Positions 8,515 through 18,372 of a stretch of 64,000 nucleotides of DNA are shown piece after piece (the stretch's first letter is position 1; each line of letters starts with the position of its first letter). The translations under genes and the position numbers were made by a program. Source of the stretch: Myxococcales bacterium (GTDB lineage Bacteria > Myxococcota_A > UBA9160 > UBA4427); contig DUBZ01000135.1 of assembly GCA_012960035.1 (NCBI GenBank), positions 372,001-436,000 of the forward strand. Direction: 5' to 3'. The notes under the pieces are model-generated. The model worked only from the letters and a program-made list of their open reading frames with translations, ran no database searches and had not been told where the DNA came from.

Positions 8515-10854
8515 ATGCGCGCACCCCTCGCCTCGTCGCCCTCATTGACTTCCTCTCGCTGGCTCACCCGCGCCGCGGTGAGCTTGTCTTGGATGCTCTG
8601 CCTCGGATGCCTTTCGGGCGACGGTGGGGGGGCGGATTCCGATTTGACGACGCCTGTGGCGCAGTTCTCTCAATCGAAAACCGCAGGTACACCGCCGACT
8701 GTCGTGGACTTTGAGGATGAGTCCACGGGAACCATCGAGAGTCTCGAATGGGATTTCGGACCGCTCGGCACGCGCACGGAAGCCAATCCGTCGATCACCT
8801 TTCAGGATCCAGGCAACTATACCGTTCGGCTGACGGTTCGAGGTCCGGGGGGTGAGAGTGTGCTGGTTCAGGAGAATTTGATTGTGATTGGCGATTTGCC
8901 GACAGCCGGTTTTGAGTGTTCGCCGCTGCGAGGCCTCGTCCCGCTCACAGTGACGTGTACGGACAGCTCTGAAGCTGCGTCTGAGATCGTCTGGGACTTT
9001 GGGGATGGGGGTGCCTCAAACGACCGCAGCCCGGCGTACGTGTTCGAGACGCCCGGAAGTTTTATCATCGAACAAACCGCGATCAACGCAGTCGGCGAGC
9101 GGGCGCAGCAGACAACCGTAGAGGTCGTGCCTTTCGCGATCGTGTCTAGCATTGCCGGGGGATCAGCTCCGCTTGACGTGGTGTTTAGTGTCGAAGTGGG
9201 GAGCGCCGCGGGATTCGCAGCGTGGACGATCGATGGGCAGAATTATCTAGGCAACACGATTTCACATCGCTTTGCTGCCCCGGGCACCTTTGATGTTGAA
9301 GTGGCGTTTGGAGATCTTACGGATCCGAATGAATCTCGACTCAATGGAACACAGGTAATCGAGTACACCGTGGACTATGGCCGGGGCGTCGCTGGTTTCG
9401 AGCCGAGCACGGCGGCAGGCCCCGGTCCGCTGTCCGTGACTTTGGAAGATCAGTCGGGTGGCGCGATCGAGGAGTGGGTTTGGAACTTCGGCGACGGCTC
9501 GACGTGCACCTTCCCGGACCCGAACGAACCCGGCGCTTCGGATCCTGTGCCGGTCTGCGATGCGCAGAGTCCGACCCATGAATATGCCGAGGTAGGGAGC
9601 TACGACGTGCGCCTTCAGATTCGCGGTCCTGGCGAGAACGAGGGCGACGCGGTGAACGAAGATGAAGCGATGGTCGTGGATGCAATTCGCGTGACTGCAC
9701 TGGATCCGAGCTTCGAAGGACAGGAGACAGACGCGGAACTTGGGCTGGGCTGGATCACGCTTCGGCCCGAGCTTGCCTTGGTAGAGGCGACGCATATCGC
9801 GCTTGAAGGGTCCGGGGCGAGCGGCGATGCGGGCATGCCGACGGATGGAACGAAATGGGCGCTGCTTGATGGGCGCGGGACGGATGGCTCGGAGGAAGTC
9901 GATCTCATCAAGAACGGTATTGAGCAGCGCATCATGCCGCCTGCGGATCAGCCCGTGCTCGAATTCGACTATGTCCTGCTTTATGCCGAGCCCCCGGCTG
10001 CGGGCACCCTGGATGCCCTGACCGCCACGATCAGCGACGGCAGCACAGTCGTTGAGATCGATAGCGCGCGGACCGATGTGTCGGCCGCTTACGCCGGACC
10101 TTCTGCGCGCTTCCCCATGGAGGATGGCGGCACGGTTCGCGCGACGGCGGTCCACACAGCCAGCGTGAACCTGAGCGAAACCTTTCCCGGAGCCACGGGT
10201 CCCCAGTTCTACACGCTCACGATTCGCACAACGAACGCACTTAATGAGCTCCGAAGCCCGCGCGTCTACGTAGACAATCTCCGCTTCACGGAAGCGGCGG
10301 ATCCGATCTTGGCGGCATTTTCGATTGAGGGGGGTCTCCCGGTCTTTTCCGGCGAACCGGTCCGTTTTCGGGACGAGACCTGCGTGGATTCAGAGGTGAC
10401 GGACTGTGTTGTGCCAACGAGCTGGCGCTGGAATTTTGGGACTCAGGCGGAACCGAGACCGCCCGCGTCTGCGGCCAGCGACGAACAGGATCCGCTCTAC
10501 ACCTTTCCGGAAGCCGGAAATTACGAAGTGCGCCTGCTGACGCGGCTGGGCGATCAGGAATCGGAGGCGACGCTCTTCTTGACTGCGCTCGAGGCGCATA
10601 GGGCCGATTTCGAAGTATTGACGGCCGGCCCCTACCTCGCACCGGTCAGTATCGAGTTCGGCAACCTGTCCACCTCAGATCCTTCCGACCCGATCGCCGC
10701 CTGGAGCTGGGATTTCGGGGGGTGGGGGACATCCACCCAGGAGATGCCGGACCCGGTGGACATCGATCAGGCGGGAGAGGTGACCGTCCGATTGACCATA
10801 ACCACTGACTCGGGTCGGACGAATACGGCCGAAATGATGATTGAGGTCAACTGA
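8515..10854 (+). CDS. Multi-PKD-domain lipoprotein
   Basis: 779-residue exported protein. The N-terminus has a signal with lipobox LCLGC (Cys32), so it is probably lipid-anchored. PKD-type beta-sandwich repeats are marked by their WxFG motifs: WDFGPLG near residue 79, WDFGDGG near 160, a degenerate WTIDGQ near 237, WNFGDGS near 323, WRWNFGTQ near 637 and WSWDFGGWG near 730. Residues of about 395-600 form a separate domain (FEGQETDAELGLGWITL onward, ending FYTLTIRTTN, RVYVDNLRFTE) resembling a carbohydrate-binding or jelly-roll module. PKD proteins usually mediate surface or glycan contacts. The outer-membrane barrel gene follows closely and is likely co-transcribed. Confidence 0.85.
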   Translation: MRAPLASSPSLTSSRWLTRAAVSLSWMLCLGCLSGDGGGADSDLTTPVAQFSQSKTAGTPPTVVDFEDESTGTIESLEWDFGPLGTRTEANPSITFQDPGNYTVRLTVRGPGGESVLVQENLIVIGDLPTAGFECSPLRGLVPLTVTCTDSSEAASEIVWDFGDGGASNDRSPAYVFETPGSFIIEQTAINAVGERAQQTTVEVVPFAIVSSIAGGSAPLDVVFSVEVGSAAGFAAWTIDGQNYLGNTISHRFAAPGTFDVEVAFGDLTDPNESRLNGTQVIEYTVDYGRGVAGFEPSTAAGPGPLSVTLEDQSGGAIEEWVWNFGDGSTCTFPDPNEPGASDPVPVCDAQSPTHEYAEVGSYDVRLQIRGPGENEGDAVNEDEAMVVDAIRVTALDPSFEGQETDAELGLGWITLRPELALVEATHIALEGSGASGDAGMPTDGTKWALLDGRGTDGSEEVDLIKNGIEQRIMPPADQPVLEFDYVLLYAEPPAAGTLDALTATISDGSTVVEIDSARTDVSAAYAGPSARFPMEDGGTVRATAVHTASVNLSETFPGATGPQFYTLTIRTTNALNELRSPRVYVDNLRFTEAADPILAAFSIEGGLPVFSGEPVRFRDETCVDSEVTDCVVPTSWRWNFGTQAEPRPPASAASDEQDPLYTFPEAGNYEVRLLTRLGDQESEATLFLTALEAHRADFEVLTAGPYLAPVSIEFGNLSTSDPSDPIAAWSWDFGGWGTSTQEMPDPVDIDQAGEVTVRLTITTDSGRTNTAEMMIEVN

Positions 10855-10913
10855 GCGCGTGTTCAGGCTGCCCTGGACATCAGCTCAGCCCAGATCTCGC
10901 AGAGAGGCAGCGC

Positions 10914-11939
10914 GTGCACATCGACTCATTCCGCATATCCCCCCCATATCGCCGCGTCCGATCTGAGGGCGCAGGCGCCGCGCGGATGCGGTCGCTGTTC
11001 CAGGTCTGCCTGCTTGGCGTGTCGTTTCTGATGTTTCTGCTCGGCAATGCCTCAGCCGATTCGGGGCATACCGATCTCCGCCACAGGGACAAGGACGCGG
11101 AGACCGACGCGGTTCGCCGACCCGCCGTGGCCCAAGGCAATTTTCGTATCACTGCGGCTTACGAAGGTCGCTTCGTGGATGAGACTGCGGCCATCAACGC
11201 GTCGCAGGGCCTCACAAGTACGCGTGAGTTTGACGCGTTCGATACGCATCGGGGCGTCTTCGATGTGACGGCGACGGTTCCGCTGACAAGCTGGACGGGA
11301 GCGCGGGCGCGACTCGCCGGGGGCTTCGCGTCAGAAAACTCGGACGACTCCGCTGGAAGCTCTGATTCCGAAACGGGCACCTTCGGTGCGGGCTTCGATC
11401 TTTTCGTGCGTGACCCCGACCTCGGGTCGTTCACGCTAGGCGCGGGGTATGAACGCTTCGAAGGGGACGATGACTACGAGGCGAACGCCTATCAAGGGCG
11501 TGTGGAGCTCAAGGTTTTCTTCCCCGACCTCGGTTCTGGCCCCGTCGATTGGTTTGTGGATTTTCAATACGCCCGTCGCGATGACGCTGGGGCGTCACGC
11601 GATTTCGTCCCGAATCGGGACACATTCTCCGTGGAGGGCGGCGTGGGATGGTATTTCGGCGAGAATATTCAATGGATTATGGGCGGACGCTGGTCGCTCG
11701 CCGAGAATGACGATGCGGAAATTGAGGATCGCGAAGGCTTTGCGGGCATTCGTTGGTTCCTACCCGTCCAGGCAGGCATGTCCGCGGAGTTCGACTTCCG
11801 AGGACATGCCGGGGTGAGTGATTACCAGGAAGACTCTTTTGGCTCGGACGGTCGCTTCGTGTACGGCGTTCGAGGCGGTGTGACTTTGCGCTTCCGCTCC
11901 GGGGGGACGCTCCTCGAGTCGATCCGCGCCTACGACTGA
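10914..11939 (+). CDS. Predicted outer-membrane beta-barrel protein
   Basis: 341 residues with an internal signal-like segment (MRSLFQVCLLGVSFLMFLLGNASA) and then alternating amphipathic strands rich in Gly, Asp, Phe and Tyr, such as FTLGAGYERFEGDDDYEANA, FSVEGGVGWYFGE, IQWIMGGRWSLAE and GVRGGVTLRFRSG. The body looks like a barrel of ten or more strands. The GTG at 10914 has GAGAGG upstream and is used here, but ATG 10986 sits exactly at the signal peptide and may be the true start. No specific family is recognised. It lies 59 bases after the PKD lipoprotein gene, so the two may form a surface complex. Confidence 0.65.
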   Translation: MHIDSFRISPPYRRVRSEGAGAARMRSLFQVCLLGVSFLMFLLGNASADSGHTDLRHRDKDAETDAVRRPAVAQGNFRITAAYEGRFVDETAAINASQGLTSTREFDAFDTHRGVFDVTATVPLTSWTGARARLAGGFASENSDDSAGSSDSETGTFGAGFDLFVRDPDLGSFTLGAGYERFEGDDDYEANAYQGRVELKVFFPDLGSGPVDWFVDFQYARRDDAGASRDFVPNRDTFSVEGGVGWYFGENIQWIMGGRWSLAENDDAEIEDREGFAGIRWFLPVQAGMSAEFDFRGHAGVSDYQEDSFGSDGRFVYGVRGGVTLRFRSGGTLLESIRAYD

Positions 11940-11946
11940 GAGTCGA

Positions 11947-12126
11947 TCACTGAGCGAGCGGCGCGAGCACCTGCTCGGCATAGAGGCGCAGGCTCGACCA
12001 CCCACGCTCAAGTGGCATGCCGCCAACCAGCGGATGCAGGCAAGAATTATAGCCTTCGGCTTCGAAGAGGGACTGCGCAGAGATCGTGACCTTCGAACCG
12101 CGGCTGGCCGATCGCTCATGGAGGTG
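11947..12126 (-). pseudogene. C-terminal remnant of an LLM-class flavin-dependent oxidoreductase
   Basis: The minus-strand frame reads SKVTISAQSLFEAEGYNS, then CLHPLVGGMPLERGWSSLRL and YAEQVLAPLAQ before a TGA at 11947-11949. The pattern PLVGGxPxExxWxSLRLxAExVL is typical of the last 25 residues of bacterial luciferase-like monooxygenases. Only about 50 codons survive and the frame opens after a TGA at 12127-12129, so the rest of the gene is gone. It lies just downstream of poxB on the same strand, and may have belonged to that operon. Confidence 0.55.
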
Positions 12127-12190
12127 TCAACCAATGTTTGAGATTTGAGCGGGTTACGGTTCCGGAAGGATCCGGAGAACTCAGCGCGCA

Positions 12191-13933
12191 TCAGCCTAGA
12201 TTGGCCTTGAACTCGTCCCGCCAGCTCTTCCAAATCTCGTGGTCACCCTTGAGCCCCATCAATCCCTCTTTGACTTTCGAGAGGCCAAAGCCCCAGGCCT
12301 CGGAGACCTTAATATGGGGCGGCATCGACAACTCTCCGGCGCTCACAATCGCATCGATGATGAAGGGTTTGTCTGACGCGATTGCTTGCTCGATTGCAGG
12401 GACGATGTCTGCGGCGTGCTCAACGCGTACGCCGTCCCCGCCGCAGGCCTTCGCGTACAGCGCGAAATCTGGATTGAGGAGTTCGGTGGCGGGGGGGTTC
12501 GGGGGAAGTCCCGAGACTTCCATTTCCATCTTCACGAAGCCGAGGACGCTGTTATTGAAGACGATTACTTTGATAGGCCAATTGAAGCGCACTGCGGTCA
12601 CGAAATCGCTCATGGACATGCCGAAGCCGCCGTCTCCGCAGAGAGCCCATACCTGGCGATTAGGATCTAGTGCCGCGGCCCCCAGCGCAACGGGTAGCCC
12701 GGGCCCGAGTGAGCCGTGATTGAAGCCACCGATCATGCGTCGGCCACCCGATACGCTCATCTGTCGTGCGAGCCAAATCGTACACTCCCCCACGTCACAG
12801 CCGAAAATCGCATCCGGATCTGCGCGATTGCTGATCTCTCGCGCGAAGAGCTGGGGATGTAGGGGTTCGTCGGTGCGTTCGAGACTTGCCTGCTTCTCCA
12901 TTTGTCCGAGCCAGCGATCGCGGAGCTTGACGAGCCCACCTCGAAACTTGGACGAATCTCCCTTTAGCTTCGGCGCGAGGGCTTCTAGGGTGGCGCCGAC
13001 GTCGCCGACCAGGCCTAACGTAACTGGCGCGCGGCGACCGATGTGGTCGACATCGCGGTCGATCTGAATGATGGGACGGCCTTCGGGCAGGAACTCGTCA
13101 TAGGGGAAATCCGTTCCGAGCATCACGAGGACATCGCAGTCGAAGACTCCGTGGTAGCCGGCGGGATTGCCGATCAGGCCGGTCATGCCGACGACCGCTG
13201 GGTCCGAAGTGTCGAAGACCTCCTTTGCACGCAGTGTGTGCACGATCGGCGCGCCCAGCTGATCGGCGAGGCTAAGCACCGTCTCGCGTGATTCGCGGCA
13301 ACCAATGCCACAGAAGAGTGTCACGCGTTTGCCCGCATTGATCAGCGTCGCTGCTTTGGTGAGCTGGTCCTCGGAGGGCGCGAAGCGCGGCTGTTCGTGC
13401 ACCAAGGGGTGGGTGAAATGTTCGCTCGGCACCTGTGCACCGATGACATCGGCGGGCAGTTCGATGCGCGTGACGACGCGATGCACGAGTGCCTTCTGTA
13501 CGGCGATCTCCGCCATGCGTGGCATCTGGGCGGGCGTGTCGATCAGAGCCTGATAAGCACAGACGTCGTCAAAGACCTTCGTGAGATCCATCTCCTTGTG
13601 GTAGTCGCTACCGCGTTCGGCTCGTGCGACTTGACCCGTGATTGCGACGACGGCGGCGCCTTCCTTCTGAGCGTTGTAGAGACCGTTGATGAGGTGGAGG
13701 GCCCCCGGGCCGGCGGTTCCCGCACAGACCCCGATGCGGCCAGTCAGCTCTGACTGGGCGGCCGCCGCATAGGCGGCGTGCTCTTCGTGCCGGACGCCGA
13801 TCCAGCGAAACCGGTCATCCTTTCGAATTGCCTCGAGGAGCGGATTTAATACATCCCCGGTCATCCCGAAGATGTCTCGGGCTCCGGCTTCAGCGAGCGT
13901 ATCGAGCAAGCTCTCGCAAACGCTACGACTCAT
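12191..13933 (-). CDS. poxB: Thiamine-diphosphate enzyme, pyruvate:quinone oxidoreductase-like
   Basis: 580-residue ThDP enzyme with the three usual domains. The N-terminal Pyr domain contains GARDIFGMTGDVLNPLLEAI and the catalytic Glu in RHEEHAAYAAAAQ. The middle domain contains VTLFCGIGCRESRE and LVMLGTDFPYDEF. The C-terminal PP domain has CGDGGFGMSMSDFVTAVRFN and VIVFNNSVLG, the ThDP/Mg2+ motif. The overall pattern is closer to PoxB than to acetolactate synthase, which predicts pyruvate decarboxylation to acetate with electron transfer to quinone. A clear C-terminal membrane-binding helix is not obvious, so a related 2-oxoacid decarboxylase or oxidase is possible. Confidence 0.8.
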   Translation of the reverse strand: MSRSVCESLLDTLAEAGARDIFGMTGDVLNPLLEAIRKDDRFRWIGVRHEEHAAYAAAAQSELTGRIGVCAGTAGPGALHLINGLYNAQKEGAAVVAITGQVARAERGSDYHKEMDLTKVFDDVCAYQALIDTPAQMPRMAEIAVQKALVHRVVTRIELPADVIGAQVPSEHFTHPLVHEQPRFAPSEDQLTKAATLINAGKRVTLFCGIGCRESRETVLSLADQLGAPIVHTLRAKEVFDTSDPAVVGMTGLIGNPAGYHGVFDCDVLVMLGTDFPYDEFLPEGRPIIQIDRDVDHIGRRAPVTLGLVGDVGATLEALAPKLKGDSSKFRGGLVKLRDRWLGQMEKQASLERTDEPLHPQLFAREISNRADPDAIFGCDVGECTIWLARQMSVSGGRRMIGGFNHGSLGPGLPVALGAAALDPNRQVWALCGDGGFGMSMSDFVTAVRFNWPIKVIVFNNSVLGFVKMEMEVSGLPPNPPATELLNPDFALYAKACGGDGVRVEHAADIVPAIEQAIASDKPFIIDAIVSAGELSMPPHIKVSEAWGFGLSKVKEGLMGLKGDHEIWKSWRDEFKANLG

Positions 13934-14110
13934 AGGGCCTCCGTTCGGACGATTTGAATTTCTTTAGATGACCGAGAGAATAACAAGTAGTACACTACCT
14001 GAAGGCTTAACGCCGTCGAAGAGTTGCGACGCTGGACTATTCGATGCCTCAAGTTACTGAGTGTAGTCAGTACGGAGGACTCAACAAACGACCTTTGCAT
14101 CGAGGTATGA

Positions 14111-15712
14111 ATGAATATTCTGCATCAGATTCGCGGGTGGGTGATACCCTGCCTGTTGGGTCTTTCGATCCTTTTCCTGGTACTAGGGATGTGGAGTCCG
14201 GGGCTTGCCTGGGGGGTCGTCATCACCGGTCCGCTGCTGTTACTAGGACTCTACGACACGCGTCAAACGCGTCACAGCATCCTGCGCAACTATCCCATAT
14301 TAGGCCACTTGCGATTTGTACTCGAGGGCGCCGGGCCGGAACTTCACCAGTACTTCGTTGAGAGCAATACCAGCGGCCGTCCCTTCCCGCGCGACTACCG
14401 CACGCTGATCTATGAACGCTCGAAGAATATCGAAGGTGTTAAGCCCTTCGGTACCGAGCTGGACGTCTATGAACCCGGCTATGGGTTCATTGCGCATTCT
14501 ATTAATCCGACGCCGATCGTCGAGGATGCGGGGCGACAATTCCGCGTTGATGTGGGCGGACCGGATTGCACGCAGCCCTATTCGGCCTCGGTCTTCAACA
14601 TATCCGCGATGAGTTTCGGTGCACTTAGCGGCGCCGCGATTCGCGCTTTGAATGGCGCTGCCAAGAAGGGTGGCTTCGCACATGACACGGGCGAGGGCGG
14701 ATTCAGCGTGCATCACCGTGAACCCGGCGGAGACGTCATCTGGCAGATCGGGACAGGCTACTTCGGCTGTCGAAACGACGACGGGAGTTTTAGTGCCGAC
14801 ATGTTCGCCGAGCAGGCCGTCGATCCTCAGGTGAAAATGATCGAGCTCAAGGTTTCGCAGGGAGCGAAGCCGGGCCACGGCGGGATCCTTCCCGGAATCA
14901 AGGTCACCGATGAAATCGCGGCCGCCAGGAAAGTGGCAGTTGGGCAGGACTGTTTCTCGCCGCCTGGCCATTCTGCCTTCTCGACGCCGGTCGGGCTTTG
15001 TGAATTTCTTCAGGGGCTACGTGAGCGGAGTGGCGGCAAGCCGGTTGGCTTCAAAATCTGCATTGGCAGACCGATCGAGTTCTATGCCATCTGTCGCGCC
15101 ATGCTGGACACCGGAATCGTCCCGGATTTCATTACGGTGGATGGAGGCGAGGGCGGTACCGGAGCGGCGCCCCAGGAATACTCGGACCACCTTGGGATGC
15201 CTCTGCTCGAGGGTTTGATGGTGGTGAACAACGCATTGGTAGGGAGTGGGTTGCGTGACCGGGTCCGCATCGCAGCCGGTGGTAAACGCGTTGCAAGCTT
15301 CGAAATTGCCCGAGCCATGGGCCTGGGAGCTGATTGGTGCAATAACGCGCGCGGGTTCATGTTCTCGTTGGGCTGCATCCAATCCCAGACGTGTCATACA
15401 AATACCTGCCCAGTCGGCGTCGCCACCCAGGATCCGACGCTTGCGCAAGCGCTCGTCGTCGAAGACAAGGTTGAGCGCGCCTACAACTTTCATCGCAACA
15501 CGGTGCAGGGCCTGGCGGAGATGACGGCCGCCTGTGGACTCGCTCATCCCCGAGAGTTCACCGCTCAACATCTCTATGAGCGGATTGACCCGCATACTGT
15601 GCGACGTTTTGATGAGCTGTATGGTTTCTTAGAGCCAGGGCAGCTGCTGGACGGCGGTGCACATGAGGAATGGCAGTCCATGTGGAATGAAGCCTCGTCT
15701 AAGTCGTTTTGA
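14111..15712 (+). CDS. FMN-binding glutamate-synthase-like protein
   Basis: 533 residues. Two N-terminal membrane helices (VIPCLLGLSILFLVLGM and GVVITGPLLLLGLY) are followed by the FMN and 2-oxoglutarate domain of glutamate synthase: NISAMSFGALSGAAIRALN, DTGEGGFSVHH, IELKVSQGAKPGHGGILPG, FITVDGGEGGTGAAP, and a 3Fe-4S cysteine set in CIQSQTCHTNTCPVG (C-x5-C-x4-C). It lacks the glutaminase and C-terminal helix domains of GltB, so it is the stand-alone membrane-attached type whose reaction is not settled. GAGGT precedes the ATG. It is transcribed divergently from the poxB-like gene. Confidence 0.85.
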   Translation: MNILHQIRGWVIPCLLGLSILFLVLGMWSPGLAWGVVITGPLLLLGLYDTRQTRHSILRNYPILGHLRFVLEGAGPELHQYFVESNTSGRPFPRDYRTLIYERSKNIEGVKPFGTELDVYEPGYGFIAHSINPTPIVEDAGRQFRVDVGGPDCTQPYSASVFNISAMSFGALSGAAIRALNGAAKKGGFAHDTGEGGFSVHHREPGGDVIWQIGTGYFGCRNDDGSFSADMFAEQAVDPQVKMIELKVSQGAKPGHGGILPGIKVTDEIAAARKVAVGQDCFSPPGHSAFSTPVGLCEFLQGLRERSGGKPVGFKICIGRPIEFYAICRAMLDTGIVPDFITVDGGEGGTGAAPQEYSDHLGMPLLEGLMVVNNALVGSGLRDRVRIAAGGKRVASFEIARAMGLGADWCNNARGFMFSLGCIQSQTCHTNTCPVGVATQDPTLAQALVVEDKVERAYNFHRNTVQGLAEMTAACGLAHPREFTAQHLYERIDPHTVRRFDELYGFLEPGQLLDGGAHEEWQSMWNEASSKSF

Positions 15713-15727
15713 TCGACCTAGCATCGA

Positions 15728-16696
15728 GTGGAGAGTAGAATTCTGACGCCTTCAATTTTTTCGCCGGCCTCGGTCCCCGCCGAAATCATTGTCGAGTACA
15801 CCACGCTTGTGTTGGCTATTTGCGCTGTGATCTTCGTCGTCGTCAGCTCGTTGATCGTGTATTGCGTTGCGCGTTTCCGGGAGCGCGCGGACGACAACGG
15901 ACGCGAACCCCCACAGATCTATGGTGGCGGGCGGATTGAACTGGCCTGGACGGTGGCGCCGGTGTTGATCGTCGCCGTCCTTTTTGTGGTCACCGCGCGC
16001 ACGATCTTGACGCTGCAGAAAGACGAGCCGCCCCCAGGTTCCCTTCAGATCACGGCCACCGGTCACCAATGGTGGTGGGAATTCGACTATGCAGATTTGG
16101 GCTTCGTCACGGCGAACGAACTGCATCTGCCCCTGATGGATGACACGAGCGCAGGGCCCGCGTTTCTCAACCTCGAGTCACAGGACGTGATCCACAGCTT
16201 TTGGGTGCCGCAGCTGTCCGGGAAGATGGACCTCATTCCCAATCGGACGAATCACCTCTGGATCGCACCGACCGAGTCTGGAGTCTACGTGGGGCAATGC
16301 GCGGAATATTGTGGGACGCAGCACGCGAATATGTTGTTGCGCGTTGTCGTCGAACCGCGTGCTGACTTCGAACGCTGGGTGCGCGAGCAGCAGCGCCCGG
16401 CGACGAATGACAGCGCCGTGTCCGTCGCCGTGGGCCGCGCGGTTTTTGAAGAGACCGCCTGCGTGAGCTGCCACAGCGTTCGCGGCACCCCAGCCAACGG
16501 CACATTTGGACCCGACCTCACCCATCTGATGAGCCGCACAACGCTCGGTGCAGGGGTCGCGACCAATGATCGTGCGCATCTGATCGAATGGATCACGAGT
16601 CCCGACCATCTGAAGCCGGGCGCTCGAATGCCGGCGATGCAGCTCGAACCGGCGCAGATACTTGCGGTAGTCGACTACCTGGAGAGCCTCCAATGA
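15728..16696 (+). CDS. ctaC: Cytochrome c oxidase subunit II with fused cytochrome c
   Basis: 322 residues. Two N-terminal membrane helices (about 22-48 and 72-95) anchor a periplasmic cupredoxin domain carrying the binuclear CuA site: His156, Cys191, Cys195, His199 and Met202 in CAEYCGTQHANM. The aromatic patch HQWWWEFDY is the cytochrome c entry site. A C-terminal cytochrome c domain follows, with CVSCH at 245-249 and a likely distal Met in ARMPAM. This is the caa3-type arrangement. The start is a GTG. The stop overlaps the start of ctaD (ATGA), showing translational coupling. Confidence 0.93.
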   Translation: MESRILTPSIFSPASVPAEIIVEYTTLVLAICAVIFVVVSSLIVYCVARFRERADDNGREPPQIYGGGRIELAWTVAPVLIVAVLFVVTARTILTLQKDEPPPGSLQITATGHQWWWEFDYADLGFVTANELHLPLMDDTSAGPAFLNLESQDVIHSFWVPQLSGKMDLIPNRTNHLWIAPTESGVYVGQCAEYCGTQHANMLLRVVVEPRADFERWVREQQRPATNDSAVSVAVGRAVFEETACVSCHSVRGTPANGTFGPDLTHLMSRTTLGAGVATNDRAHLIEWITSPDHLKPGARMPAMQLEPAQILAVVDYLESLQ

Positions 16697-18372
16697 GCGC
16701 CGACTCGCAAAGCCTACCGGGCCTCGAAGCGGGCGACGCGCGACGCGCCTGGACCGCTGTCCTTCACGATTGGGTCACGACGGTCGATCACAAGAAGCTC
16801 GGGATGATGTATATCGGATCCGGCATCGTGTTCTTTGTGATCGCGGGCATCGAGGCCTCGGTGATGCGCGCCCAGCTCGCGTTTCCCGAAAACGACTTGG
16901 TCTCACCCGAAGTTTTCAATCGCCTGTTTACGATGCATGGCACGTCGATGGTCTTCTTGGTCGGCATGCCCATCATCATCGGGTTCGGGAACTATCTGAT
17001 CCCGCTGATGGTCGGCGCACGAGACATGGCCTTCCCGCGACTGAATGCCTGGGGATTCTGGATGTTCCTCTTTGGGGGACTGCTGCTCTATTTCAGCTTC
17101 CTTGGGAGCTCGGGGCTCTACGGATCCGGCACTGCGCCCGACGTCGGCTGGTTTGCTTATGTCCCACTCGCGGGAAAGGCCTTCTCGCGCGGCAACGCGA
17201 CCGACTACTGGATTCTTGGCATTCTGATCTCCGGCTTCGGCTCGCTGGCCGGCGCGATCAACATGATCACCACCACGATCACGATGCGCTGCAAGGGCAT
17301 GACGCTTGGCAAGATGCCGCTCTTCGTTTGGCTGATGCTAGTCGTTTCGTTTATGATGTTAATTGCGCTGCCCCCGCTGACTGCGGCGCAGGTGATGCTG
17401 CTCTTCGATCGGTTCATGAGCGCGCGATTCTTCGATACGAACGCTGGCGGCGATGCTGTGCTTTGGCAGCACTTTTTCTGGTTCTTCGGCCACCCGGAGG
17501 TCTACATCCTGATGCTGCCGGGATTCGCGTACGCGTCAGAGATCATCCCCGTCTTCTCCCGCAAAGTGATCTTTGGCTACACGGTAATGGTCGCAGCCAC
17601 GATCTGCATCGGCTTCGTCTCGTTGGGCGTTTGGGCCCATCACATGTTCGCGGTCGGCATGGCGCGGGAGCTCAACATCTGGTTCAGTTTTGCGACGATG
17701 CTGGTCGGTATTCCCACAGGCATTAAGCTCTTCAACTGGATCGGCACAATGTATGGGGGCAAGCTGCGCCTTCAGGTCCCGATGCTCTTTTGCATCGGGT
17801 TTCTCGTTCAGTTCCTGATCGCTGGACTCACGGGCATCATGCTTTCGGCGGTGCCCTTCGATTGGCAGCTGACAGATTCCTATTTCGTGGTCGCACATTT
17901 TCACTTCGTTCTGATTGGTGGGCTGCTCTTCACGATCTTCGGTGCGATTTACTACTGGTTCCCGAAAATGACGGGTTTGATGTTGAGCGAGAGACTGGGG
18001 CGATGGCATTTCGGACTCTTCACACTCGGCTTTCAGATGACATTTCTGACGATGCACGTGCAAGGTCTTCTTGGCATGCCTCGGCGCGTCTATACCTATC
18101 CCGCTGATCGCGGTTGGGAGACCTGGAACCTGATCACCTCGTTCGGCGTGATTTTTCAGGCCGCCGCGGTCGTCGTTTTTGTGGTCGCGATTGTGCGGGC
18201 ATTTCGTAAGGGCGAGCCGGCAGGCGATGATCCCTGGGACGCGTGGACGCTTGAGTGGTCGACGAGCTCGCCACCGCCCGCGTACAACTTCGAAGAGATT
18301 CCCGAAGTGCGCAGCCGCCGGCCACTCTGGGACCTGAAACATCCTGAGGATCCGGACTGGAGATACGAATGA
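16693..18372 (+). CDS. ctaD: Cytochrome c oxidase subunit I (A-type haem-copper oxidase)
   Basis: 559-residue catalytic subunit that reduces O2 and pumps protons. Haem ligands are His82 (MHGTSM) and His404 (HFHFV), with His402 ligating the haem of the active site. CuB ligands are His267 in GHPEVY, with the cross-linking Tyr271, and His316-317. D-channel residues Asp111 and Asn118 are present in ARDMAFPRLN, and the pump Glu269 is in GHPEV, so it is an A-type enzyme. K-channel residues lie in ATMLVGIPTGIKLFNW. The start at 16693 overlaps the ctaC stop by four bases; the frame is open upstream but the operon overlap fixes the start. Confidence 0.95.
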   Translation: MSADSQSLPGLEAGDARRAWTAVLHDWVTTVDHKKLGMMYIGSGIVFFVIAGIEASVMRAQLAFPENDLVSPEVFNRLFTMHGTSMVFLVGMPIIIGFGNYLIPLMVGARDMAFPRLNAWGFWMFLFGGLLLYFSFLGSSGLYGSGTAPDVGWFAYVPLAGKAFSRGNATDYWILGILISGFGSLAGAINMITTTITMRCKGMTLGKMPLFVWLMLVVSFMMLIALPPLTAAQVMLLFDRFMSARFFDTNAGGDAVLWQHFFWFFGHPEVYILMLPGFAYASEIIPVFSRKVIFGYTVMVAATICIGFVSLGVWAHHMFAVGMARELNIWFSFATMLVGIPTGIKLFNWIGTMYGGKLRLQVPMLFCIGFLVQFLIAGLTGIMLSAVPFDWQLTDSYFVVAHFHFVLIGGLLFTIFGAIYYWFPKMTGLMLSERLGRWHFGLFTLGFQMTFLTMHVQGLLGMPRRVYTYPADRGWETWNLITSFGVIFQAAAVVVFVVAIVRAFRKGEPAGDDPWDAWTLEWSTSSPPPAYNFEEIPEVRSRRPLWDLKHPEDPDWRYE

